Positions 1 to 5,786 of a stretch of 6,276 bases of DNA are shown piece after piece. Source of the stretch: Burkholderia sp. (GTDB lineage: Bacteria; Pseudomonadota; Gammaproteobacteria; Burkholderiales; Burkholderiaceae); assembly GCA_028292565.1 (NCBI GenBank), contig JAQGMD010000439.1, positions 1-6,276 of the forward strand, in the 5' to 3' direction. A program made the position numbers and the translations under genes. The notes beneath the pieces were generated by a model. The model worked only from the letters and a program-made list of their open reading frames with translations, made no database searches and was not told where the DNA came from. Every line of letters starts with the position of its first letter. The first letter of the stretch is position 1.

Positions 1-910
1 GAAGGTGGCGCGCGAAGTGGGCGGCATGGCCTCCGTTGCCTCGACCAAGGAATATATGTGGCAGATGCCCGCTGTAATCATCGGCAACAAACAATGGATG
101 GCCCAGAACCCGGACTACGTTCGCAACATGCTTGCCGCTACTTTCCAAGCGAGCGAGCAGATCAAGGCAAACGAAGCCAACCTGTTGAAGGCCTCCGCCG
201 TTCTTGCCAAAGTGATGAAGGAACAGACACCGGAATGGTGGGCAAAGTATCACCGAGGGGTCATCGAGAAGGACAAACAGGGATTTGATATCAGCCTTGG
301 CGGATCGACCACCAACAACCTGGCCGACAATCTCTTCCTGTTCGGCTTAAACGGTAATGACAACCTCTACAAGCGGGTGTACGGCGTTTTCGGCGGCATT
401 GCCAAGCAACTCTATCCGCAAGAAATGCCCGATCTGGTCCCCTATGAAAAAGTGGTGAACACCAGTTACCTGCAGGCGCTCGCCGCGACGTCTACCGCCG
501 CAGCGGCGGCACGTCCGGACGTCCCGGCGTTTACGCAGACCGCACCGGCTACATCGACGTTTGCCAAGCGCTCCTGGGCTATCGAGTTTGACACCGGCAA
601 AGCCACGTTCCGTCCTGAAGCAATTCCAGTCCTCGAACAACTGCTTAACCAGATCACGGTATCGGGACTGCCGATCCAAATCACGGGGCATACCGACAAT
701 GTCGGCGACGCGGCCTCCAACCTCACGCTCTCCAAGCGCCGCGCCGAAGCCGTGAGCGCCTGGCTGCAAGCCAACGCGCCGTCGTCCTTTCCCGCCGACC
801 GGCTACGCACCCGCGCATACGGCGACCAACAACCGGTTTCCGACAACCGCACCGCCGACGGCAGGGCCAGGAACCGACGTGTCGACGTGGCGCTCATCAG
901 GACCGAGTAA
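1..910 (+). CDS. ABC transporter substrate-binding protein fused to a C-terminal OmpA-like domain (5' end missing)
   Basis: The reading frame is open to the left edge, so the true start and signal peptide lie upstream; 302 codons are visible before the TAA. Residues are counted from the GTG at position 5. Residues 1 to about 158 resemble the C-terminal lobe of periplasmic receptors of the NMT1/SsuA/TauA type, the kind NCBI labels 'phosphate ABC transporter substrate-binding/OmpA family protein'. An Ala/Thr/Pro-rich linker (about 159-188) follows. Residues 192-298 form an OmpA-like peptidoglycan-binding domain with GHTDNVG (228-234), LSKRRAEAV (242-250) and GRARNRRVD (286-294). Asp231 and Arg246 have the 15-residue spacing of the diaminopimelate-binding pair of OmpA proteins. 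The likely role is a solute receptor held to the cell wall that feeds the permease and ATPase downstream. The substrate is unknown and the phosphate label should not be trusted. The OmpA domain is certain; the receptor call is strong. Confidence 0.9.
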   Translation, partial: KVAREVGGMASVASTKEYMWQMPAVIIGNKQWMAQNPDYVRNMLAATFQASEQIKANEANLLKASAVLAKVMKEQTPEWWAKYHRGVIEKDKQGFDISLGGSTTNNLADNLFLFGLNGNDNLYKRVYGVFGGIAKQLYPQEMPDLVPYEKVVNTSYLQALAATSTAAAAARPDVPAFTQTAPATSTFAKRSWAIEFDTGKATFRPEAIPVLEQLLNQITVSGLPIQITGHTDNVGDAASNLTLSKRRAEAVSAWLQANAPSSFPADRLRTRAYGDQQPVSDNRTADGRARNRRVDVALIRTE

Positions 911-960
911 ATTGCCGGCCGCCGGTCGGGCAAGGTTCCAGTAGCAGCATTCTGACAAAC

Positions 961-966
961 GGAGAG
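961..966 (+). promoter_or_regulatory. Ribosome binding site of the permease gene
   Basis: GGAGAG lies 8 nt before the ATG at 975. It overlaps an in-frame GTG at 966, which would therefore have no usable binding site. This favours ATG 975 over the longer frame. Confidence 0.65.
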
Positions 967-974
967 TGGATCAC

Positions 975-1769
975 ATGACCAAGGCTTCGCATCTGTTCCT
1001 GCCTTTTACTCCAATGCCAAATTCGTGGCTGCGGATGCTTTTTGCCGTGCAGGCGATCGTCGGCATCGTAATGTGGTCGGCCAGCGGGTCGGCGGCATTG
1101 CCTTCACCGCTCGAAGTAGGCCACGCCTGGTTGGACCTCGCGAAGAAACAAGGCCTGGCGTTCGAACTGTGGAGCAGTGTTAAGACCAGCCTCGTTTCCC
1201 TGCTCGTCTCAACGGTGGCAGCGGTGTCGGTCGCGGCGCTGAGCACGGCGCCGGTTTTCCTGCCTGTGGCGCGGTTTTCATCGTCGCTGCGGTTTCTCGG
1301 TTTCGCCGGCCTGACCTACCTTTTCATGCTGCTGTCGAGCGACGCATACTGGCTGCGCGTGTCATTACTGTCGTTCGGCATGTTCGTGTTCATGGTCACC
1401 GGCCTCCTGGCGGAAATCCGTGCTATGCCCATGGAGCAGATCGATCACTGCCGCACGCTGGGAATGAAGGATTGGCGAATCACGGGCGAGATCGTATTGC
1501 TTGGAAAAGCCGATGTGACATTGGACCTGGTTCGCCAGAACGCAGCGGTCGGGTGGACACTGCTGACCTTGGTCGAAGGTATGACGCGCTCCGAAGGGGG
1601 TATCGGCGCCATGCTTCTCAATCAAAACCGCTACTTCCTGCTGGCCGGCGTTTTCGCCATCCAAATTACGATTCTGCTTTACGGGCTGGGTCAGGACGTC
1701 TTTCTCGCTTTCCTTAAAGACGCCATATGCCCGCATTCCCGTCTGGGTAAAAACGGAGCCGACCGATGA
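975..1769 (+). CDS. ABC transporter permease (binding-protein-dependent inner-membrane component)
   Basis: A 264-residue inner-membrane protein, the usual size for SsuC/TauC-type permeases. Hydrophobic segments are visible at about 19-36, 68-90, 107-121, 128-147, 187-200 and 221-240. The cytoplasmic EAA loop, which docks the ATPase, is at about 154-176 (EQIDHCRTLGMKDWRITGEI). Its invariant Gly is present as Gly163, but the usual EAA triplet reads DHC and the final LP reads LG, so the motif is degenerate. A glycine-rich EGGIGAML segment (207-214) near the C-terminus is also typical of the family. The gene lies 64 nt after the receptor gene and overlaps the ATPase gene by four bases (ATGA), which suggests translational coupling and a single importer complex. 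The family call is firm; the solute cannot be read from the sequence. Confidence 0.88.
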   Translation: MTKASHLFLPFTPMPNSWLRMLFAVQAIVGIVMWSASGSAALPSPLEVGHAWLDLAKKQGLAFELWSSVKTSLVSLLVSTVAAVSVAALSTAPVFLPVARFSSSLRFLGFAGLTYLFMLLSSDAYWLRVSLLSFGMFVFMVTGLLAEIRAMPMEQIDHCRTLGMKDWRITGEIVLLGKADVTLDLVRQNAAVGWTLLTLVEGMTRSEGGIGAMLLNQNRYFLLAGVFAIQITILLYGLGQDVFLAFLKDAICPHSRLGKNGADR

Positions 1770-2596
1770 GCGCCGTGACTAAACCATACACGGTACACGA
1801 GCGCCTGTTGACCATTGAGAACGTTTGCGTGTCATACGACAAGCCGATTCTGAAGAATGTCAACGCCTCCATCGATAATGTACGGCGCGAGGGCGTGCAG
1901 CAGGGGCAGGTGGTGTGTCTGCTGGGCCCTTCGGGGGTGGGGAAGACCCAGCTGTTTCGTTGTATCGCGGGGCTGCAGCGTCCCCACTCCGGCGCCGTGC
2001 GACTGCTTGGAAAAAACGGCGAAGTGGCGCCGGGGGAAGTCGGAGTGGTGGCGCAGCATTATCCGTTATTCAATCACCGGACTGTATTGGGAAACTTGCT
2101 GGTTGCCGCCTCCCGGGCCGTCGGGAATACCAGGGAAGCGCGTGAAAAATGCTACGCGATGCTGGAGGAATTCGGACTGGTTGACAAGGCCACCGCCTAT
2201 CCGCAAGCCTTATCCGGCGGTCAGCGCCAACGCATTGCGATTGCGCAGCAGCTCTTGTGCAGCTCACACTTCCTCTTGATGGACGAGCCGTTTTCCGGAC
2301 TGGACCCGGTGGCGAAAACCCGTGTATGCGAAACGATCGCGCGGGTGTCGGTTTCGCATGAGTTGAACACGATTGTAGTGATCACCCATGACATCGAATG
2401 CGCAGTCCGCATCGCCGACACGCTCTGGGTTCTCGGACGCGAGATGGACGCGGAGGGAAGGCCGATCCCGGGCGCTTTCATCAAGGAGGTTCATAACTTG
2501 ATGGATATGGGGCTGGCCTGGGACCCGGACATCGAGTCCAAGCCGGAATTTTTCGAGCTCTCCACGCGCCTGAAATGCCAGTTCAGCTCCCTCTAG
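1766..2596 (+). CDS. ABC transporter ATP-binding protein
   Basis: A 276-residue cytoplasmic ATPase that would power the permease encoded just upstream. All nucleotide-binding motifs are intact: Walker A GPSGVGKT (54-61), Q-loop Gln97 (VVAQHYPL), signature LSGGQRQR (149-156), Walker B FLLMDEP (169-175), D-loop SGLD (177-180) and switch His208 in VVITHD. It fits the nitrate/sulfonate/taurine (SsuB/TauB-like) branch in size and order. A longer stretch between strand 3 and Walker A (DNVRREGVQQGQ, 37-48) and a C-terminal tail of about 50 residues after the H-loop region are distinctive. The tail has no regulatory domain that I recognise. The ATG overlaps the permease stop codon, so the three genes form one operon. 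Nothing suggests loss of activity. Confidence 0.93.
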   Translation: MSAVTKPYTVHERLLTIENVCVSYDKPILKNVNASIDNVRREGVQQGQVVCLLGPSGVGKTQLFRCIAGLQRPHSGAVRLLGKNGEVAPGEVGVVAQHYPLFNHRTVLGNLLVAASRAVGNTREAREKCYAMLEEFGLVDKATAYPQALSGGQRQRIAIAQQLLCSSHFLLMDEPFSGLDPVAKTRVCETIARVSVSHELNTIVVITHDIECAVRIADTLWVLGREMDAEGRPIPGAFIKEVHNLMDMGLAWDPDIESKPEFFELSTRLKCQFSSL

Positions 2597-2620
2597 TTCC
2601 CGTGCCCCGGCGGAGACGAG

Positions 2621-2692
2621 ATGTCAAGCGTGAACGAAAAAGTTCAACAGCGACATACGGCTGCGGATGCAATTGCATCGTGCTCCTTATAG
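2621..2692 (+). CDS. 23-codon reading frame after the ATPase gene, possibly the stump of a lost fourth cistron
   Basis: Starting 24 nt after the ATPase stop codon, GGAG (2612-2615) stands five bases before an ATG that opens MSSVNEKVQQRHTAADAIAS and three more residues before TAG. The close spacing and good binding site are what one expects of the next gene in the operon. The peptide is too short to assign and ends where the following sequence has no continuing frame. Either it is a genuine small peptide or the N-terminus of a gene cut off by a rearrangement at about 2670-2690. It could also be chance. The rest of 2597-2791 shows no convincing gene, promoter or terminator. Confidence 0.3.
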   Translation: MSSVNEKVQQRHTAADAIASCSL

Positions 2693-2791
2693 GACCCGAT
2701 TGCTATGCCGACGCGCCACCGATGAAATGCCAAGGGCGAATGAGACACAGCACGAAAGGGATCGATCCTGACTTCGACTTCGGAATGGATT

Positions 2792-3300
2792 ATGGCCAAC
2801 CACAAAAAGCTCGGGCTTGAATGGCGCTTGCATGCCGTAATGGCTGACCGCGGAATCAAGTTCGCCAGGGACTGCAGGATGCCCTTACAAGAGACGGTTT
2901 CTCCATCAGCGCCAGCAGCATTTCCCGGCTGGTTTACAAGGTCCCGAAACAGTTGGATATTGAGCTGTTGTCCCGCCTCTGTCGGGTGCTCGGATGCACC
3001 CCAGACGAGCTCTTGATGCCCCGCGAAGAGCTGTCCCGTGACGACGGCGCCGCCAGAATGGACAATCATGAGCGCCCCGTTGAACGCCGTATCGCCATTC
3101 ATAGCGGCTTCCTTGCTTGCTTGTTCATGCCTGCGATGCCACGCTCAATTGGTCAGCAATCCGCCACGGCAGTTGGGTGGAACATGATAGCGAAAGTCGG
3201 TTTTTCCAACACTCCTGAGAGGAAATCACACCCATGGAAAATCAATCGCGCGGCGCCGGCGGCACACCCGGCGGATCTCTTTCTTTTATCTTTGGACTGA
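2792..3300 (+). pseudogene. XRE/Cro-type small HTH regulator, broken by a one-base frameshift
   Basis: From ATG 2792 (GGA at 2782-2784 as a weak binding site) the frame reads MANHKKLGLEWRLHAVMADR and on to KFARD, then loses sense. From the C at 2872 the next frame reads LQDALTRDGFSISASSISRL, then VYKVPKQLDIELLSRLCRVL and GCTPDELLMP. Joined, these make a typical small HTH protein of the HTH_26 kind: helix-turn-helix around SISASSISRLV and the closing L-x-x-LC-x-L-x-CTP-x-ELL signature. One base appears to be missing at GAC|CTG, about 2872. After LLMP the shifted frame runs open to 3300, overlapping the next gene, and that tail resembles nothing I know, so the original stop may also be lost. 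Genes of this kind often sit in mobile or integrated elements. The DNA-binding protein is probably not made intact. Confidence 0.72.
3217..3225 (+). promoter_or_regulatory. Ribosome binding site of the small membrane protein gene
   Basis: GAGAGGAAA ends 8 nt before ATG 3234. It fixes this start, although the frame inherited from the broken regulator is still open through this region. Confidence 0.6.
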
Positions 3301-3644
3301 TAATAGCTAGCGCGGGCCTTTATATGCTGCTCGACAATATCGTGGTTTCACAGGGCCTCCGTTTCGGCAGCGCCTTGTATCACATTTCCTATGGCGGTGG
3401 TTGGGACGTTACGGGCGGAAGTCTCCTGGTGCCGTTCATGCTCGGCGTCGGTTGGATCTTCTATAACGCCCGTACCCCGTGGGGTTGGATTTTCGCGGTT
3501 GGATCCTTGGCTGCCATCATTCTAGGCGTCATCATGAGTCTGACGATCAGCATGCGCAGTATGTCGCTCTTGAATATCATCATCATCCTGATTCTGGTCG
3601 TTGGCGGGCTCGGGCTTTTCGCGCGGTCACTGCGTGCGAGTTGA
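3234..3644 (+). CDS. Small four-helix integral membrane protein of unknown function
   Basis: A 136-residue protein. The N-terminus is short, polar and Gly-rich (MENQSRGAGGTPGG), with no cleavable signal peptide. Four membrane segments are likely: about 15-33, 62-78, 84-105 and 112-130. A conserved-looking loop between the first two holds SYGGGWDVTGG (52-62); FYNARTPWGW (76-85) connects helices 2 and 3, and GGLGLFARSLR closes the protein. It has the look of an uncharacterised membrane family that I remember, without being able to verify it, near envelope-stress genes of the PspA or TelA kind. Function is unknown. The frame is intact, has a good ribosome binding site and uses codons like its neighbours. 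It may be a survivor of the same envelope-related locus as the ABC operon, or unrelated. No clear promoter was found in the 170 bases before it. Confidence 0.75.
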   Translation: MENQSRGAGGTPGGSLSFIFGLIIASAGLYMLLDNIVVSQGLRFGSALYHISYGGGWDVTGGSLLVPFMLGVGWIFYNARTPWGWIFAVGSLAAIILGVIMSLTISMRSMSLLNIIIILILVVGGLGLFARSLRAS

Positions 3645-3705
3645 GGAATAGGCAGATCGCCTCTATGACGTCGTTGGGACCGCCGGCCTTCAGGAGTCGC
3701 CGACG

Positions 3706-3872
3706 ATGACATGCACGCAAATCCTACAAGATTTGCTTTCCACCGAATGCCCGTCCATTCACGCCAAGCGTCGCGACTGCCTTGCTGCGACAGTCGAAGC
3801 GGGAAGCAAGGGTTCCTTAAGCCTGATGGGCATTAGCGGCGCATTGGGCAATACCACTGCGATTCGTCATCG
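3706..3872 (+). pseudogene. N-terminal fragment of an IS4-family transposase
   Basis: ATG 3706 follows AGGAG (3692-3696) at nine bases. The first 56 codons match the usual start of IS4-type transposases: an ILQDLLSTECPSIHAKRR helix, then LAATVEAGSKGSLSLMGISG and ALGNTTAIRHR. In the family the next residues are normally IKRVDRLL-x-N, but here the frame changes to unrelated codons after Arg56 and stops at 3898-3900, inside the inverted repeat of the neighbouring IS. The DDE catalytic domain is absent, so the fragment is dead. No continuation is visible on the far side of the IS701 element (after 5548), so the rest was deleted rather than only interrupted. I could not identify the left end of this older element in 3645-3705. 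Confidence 0.65.
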
Positions 3873-3883
3873 TGAGCGAACTA

Positions 3884-3916
3884 TCAGGGACACCCATTAG
3901 TACTACTGCGTCATTA
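3884..3916 (+). repeat. Left terminal inverted repeat of the IS701-family element
   Basis: It pairs with 5516-5548; mismatches are at 3886 and 3890. It contains the palindrome TAGTACTA (3898-3905) and encodes the last codons (Met-Thr-Gln) and TAG stop of the transposase. Confidence 0.85.
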
Positions 3917-5393
3917 ATTCTGGCTCTGTCGTCAGCATGTTAACAATGGCATTGGTGTCCTCTTTACGAAATGCATTGGCGACTCGATTTTGAATGAGCG
4001 TTTGAGGCAATTCCCTTGTCGCCTTCTTTCGTCTTCTGCGCTCGACCCCAACGCCGTTGTTAATGCGGGGAGCCAGTTTGGCGGTGAGTGCCAGCCGCAG
4101 CGTCCTTATCGAGTCAGGCACGTGGCGTTGGGCCCGAGCCGGCACCGCGTGGGCGGAAACCTTTGGGTAGGGTAAGCGTTTTGCGTTGAGCGGTCTTTTT
4201 TTTCGTAATCGCTGCCCCAGCAAGAAGCCGTACGCCGCAATGCACAAGCTCGCGTGATGGTGAAAGCCACGCCAGCCACGCCCTTCGTAATGGCCGAGTC
4301 CAAATTCCTGTTTCAATTCTTCATAGTCGCGTTCAATACGCCAGCGCATCTTCGCAATGCTCACCAGTTCATCCATCGGCACTTCGACCGGCAGGTTCGA
4401 CAACCAGTATTTGGTTGGCTCATCTTCGTCCTCTGGCCATTCGATTAATAACCATGCTTCGGAGTGCGATTCGCATCGCAGGTAGTCCTGGTGTGCTGGC
4501 CGGACTCGCAAACTGGCAAAGCGTGAGCACAGTACAGCATTGGTACCTTCGCGCCACGACACTTTGCGCCATGCCTGAGATGGCAATGACTGCGCCAGGT
4601 CCTTGACGGATAGCGGCTGGTGGCCTGGCCCGCGCTGTAACCGGGTCGGCTGCTTGCCTGACCCTTGATGGCGTTTGGGTGGCAGCGGTGCGCAGCCCGG
4701 CGCCCACACCGTAGTAGCCGGCTGAATGCCCGCCACATACTCCAGCGCCATCGCTTCGAGCTCTTCACGAAACGCGAACTCGCTGCCATAGGCGGCATCC
4801 ATTACCACTATCCCTACCGGCACGCCAGCGGCTTTTGCTGCCGCCATCTGCTCGATCGCTATCCGCGGTTTAGTGGCAAAGTCTATTGATTCGGGAATCC
4901 CGGCTTCCCACCGGCGTGCTTCATCATCACACCATGCCTGGGGCAAATAAAGGCGCCAGGCAATCGGGAGGCTGGCTGCTTGCGTCGCCAACGTCAACGA
5001 TACCGCCACCTGACAATTGTCCGGCTTACCCGTTTGTCCGCAATACTGCCGGCTCACGCCGACCGAATGTTTGCCCTTCTTGGGAAATCCCGTGTCATCA
5101 ACGATCCAAAACCAACGTGGCGCCTGGCGTTTCATCAGCGGCTGGACCCACGTGCGTACCTGATTCAGCAGCGCTTGATCCGACCAGTGCGACTGGCCAA
5201 CAAAGTGCAGGAGCGATTGGTGCTTCGCACTCACGTGCTGCGGATTCAAATGGGCCGCCAGCGGTTCGACGCTCTTGCGCTGCAACGGCAGCATCAAACC
5301 AGCGCAATAGTCCTTCATTGGGGCGACCCGATCAACGTGGCCGAGCGCAGCAGCCACGTGGTCCAGGTAGTGATCAAAATCATTCGTCTTCAT
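3903..5393 (-). CDS. IS701-family transposase (DDE superfamily)
   Basis: A 496-residue transposase that would cut and rejoin the element's ends. GAGGTG (5401-5406 on the complementary strand) lies seven bases before the ATG. The catalytic core reads VDDTGFPKKGKHSVGVSRQY (98-117, first Asp 99/100), VVMDAAYG (196-203, second Asp 199) and WRIERDYEELKQEFGLGHYE (351-370, probable Glu354), followed by GRGWRGFHHHASLCIAAYGF. These are hallmark IS701/DDE_5 blocks. From about residue 400 to 417 the sequence (RPLNAKRLPYPKVSAHAV) does not look like the family, while the -1 frame there does (KTAQRKTLTLPKGFRPRGA). Family-like sequence resumes at PARAQRHVPDSIRTLRLAL (418-436). An A8 run sits at the first switch point (4196-4203). 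The 50 or so C-terminal residues are longer than I expect of the family. Activity is uncertain. Confidence 0.9.
   Translation of the reverse strand: MKTNDFDHYLDHVAAALGHVDRVAPMKDYCAGLMLPLQRKSVEPLAAHLNPQHVSAKHQSLLHFVGQSHWSDQALLNQVRTWVQPLMKRQAPRWFWIVDDTGFPKKGKHSVGVSRQYCGQTGKPDNCQVAVSLTLATQAASLPIAWRLYLPQAWCDDEARRWEAGIPESIDFATKPRIAIEQMAAAKAAGVPVGIVVMDAAYGSEFAFREELEAMALEYVAGIQPATTVWAPGCAPLPPKRHQGSGKQPTRLQRGPGHQPLSVKDLAQSLPSQAWRKVSWREGTNAVLCSRFASLRVRPAHQDYLRCESHSEAWLLIEWPEDEDEPTKYWLSNLPVEVPMDELVSIAKMRWRIERDYEELKQEFGLGHYEGRGWRGFHHHASLCIAAYGFLLGQRLRKKRPLNAKRLPYPKVSAHAVPARAQRHVPDSIRTLRLALTAKLAPRINNGVGVERRRRKKATRELPQTLIQNRVANAFRKEDTNAIVNMLTTEPELMTQ
4196..4203 (-). other. A8 run in the transposase gene, a possible slippage or -1 frameshift site
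   Basis: On the coding strand the frame is CGA AAA AAA AGA, so A AAA AAA is a classic -1 slippery heptamer. A -1 shift would give KTAQRKTLTLPKGFRPRGA and end at the TGA at 4116-4114. Whether this is recoding or an old indel cannot be decided from one copy. Confidence 0.4.
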
Positions 5394-5515
5394 CGTGCAT
5401 CACCTCGAGAAGACGACTTATTTTACGGACAATGCCTCTGCTTTGATATGCGTGGAGCTAGGCAATGACTTCTTGCAAAACCGTTGAAACCCGCACCATA
5501 GTTGAGCCGCGCTGC

Positions 5516-5548
5516 TAATGACGCAGTAGTACTAATGGGTGACCCCGA
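5516..5548 (-). repeat. Right terminal inverted repeat of the IS701-family element
   Basis: Reverse complement of 3884-3916 with two mismatches, and also carrying TAGTACTA (5527-5534). The 122 bases between it and the transposase start (5394-5515) would hold the transposase promoter. A TAAAAT hexamer lies at 5420-5425 on the complementary strand, but I see no good -35 partner. Confidence 0.85.
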
Positions 5549-5554
5549 ACTGTC

Positions 5555-5593
5555 CCGTAGCCCGGATTGCGCTTCGCTCCATCCGGGCTACGG
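5555..5593. repeat. REP-like hairpin (13-bp perfect stem)
   Basis: CCGTAGCCCGGAT (5555-5567) pairs perfectly with ATCCGGGCTACGG (5581-5593) around a 13-base loop containing GCGCTTCGC. The GTAGCCCGGAT...ATCCGGGCTAC form is that of dispersed intergenic REP elements I know from Beta- and Gammaproteobacteria. No T run follows on the + strand (CCTCTAGAAGG), so it is not a classical intrinsic terminator, though the stem could protect RNA ends or stop readthrough from the IS. Confidence 0.75.
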
Positions 5594-5650
5594 CCTCTAG
5601 AAGGTTAAGGTGTGACGGACCACTACGATATCCCTGTGGCAGATGGCTCC

Positions 5651-5678
5651 TTGACATTTACGCCCAAACGGAGATACT
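5651..5678 (+). promoter_or_regulatory. Sigma70-type promoter for the Bug-family receptor gene
   Basis: TTGACA (5651-5656, perfect -35) and GATACT (5673-5678, four of six matches to TATAAT) are separated by 16 bases. Transcription would begin near 5685, leaving a leader of about 100 nt before the TTG start. I see no riboswitch or strong hairpin in that leader, and 5594-5650 holds nothing recognisable. Confidence 0.6.
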
Positions 5679-5773
5679 CTGACAGGAAATAATAATCAGC
5701 CTGACTCGAAGGCCAGACCGTCCAGAACAGCAATAGGTTTTGCAGGCACTGGCTCTGGATCACATAACAAGTT

Positions 5774-5780
5774 GGAGGAG
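5774..5780 (+). promoter_or_regulatory. Strong ribosome binding site supporting a TTG start
   Basis: GGAGGAG lies six bases before TTG 5787. No ATG or GTG in this frame gives a complete signal peptide, so this site decides the start. Confidence 0.8.
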
Positions 5781-5786
5781 ACGATC

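Larger units (their letters stand above)
3884..5548 (-). mobile_element. IS701-family insertion sequence, complete, about 1.66 kb
   Basis: One transposase gene is flanked by 33-bp inverted repeats matching at 31 of 33 positions (26 bp perfect core, 3891-3916 and 5516-5541). Length and layout, a single long transposase frame filling the element, fit the family. Target duplication is unclear: the immediate flanks ACTA (3880-3883) and ACTG (5549-5552) agree at three of four bases, and CGAACT occurs at both 3877-3882 and 5546-5551 but not symmetrically. If only the perfect core is the true repeat, the element is 3891-5541 with no duplication. It sits next to the stump of an IS4-type transposase, so this spot has taken insertions more than once. 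Confidence 0.85.

Noticed and set aside
347..933. Two long - strand frames opposite the OmpA domain
   Set aside because: They are antisense to a domain with unmistakable conserved motifs; the long open frames are explained by GC-rich codons.
912..933. Possible hairpin between the receptor and permease genes (TTGCC...GGCAA)
   Set aside because: Only five outer pairs with poor inner pairing and no T run; too weak to call a terminator or processing site.
2666..2700. Possible promoter TTGCAT...TTATAG ahead of the XRE gene
   Set aside because: The spacer is only eight bases, far too short for a sigma70 promoter.
2575..2820. 81-codon + strand frame spanning the end of the ATPase gene and the following gap
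   Set aside because: It starts inside the ATPase gene without a binding site and has no family-like sequence; low-complexity charged and Cys-rich composition suggests chance.
2644..3102. 152-codon - strand frame covering the broken XRE gene
   Set aside because: It is the longest intact frame in this stretch, but the + strand carries a clear HTH protein in two frames, and the antisense translation has no recognisable domain or good start.
4886..5446. Long + strand frame (186 codons) opposite the transposase gene, plus a 162-codon frame at 4980-5468
   Set aside because: Both lie antisense to a well-supported transposase, have no binding site or family signature, and show the skewed composition of a shadow frame.
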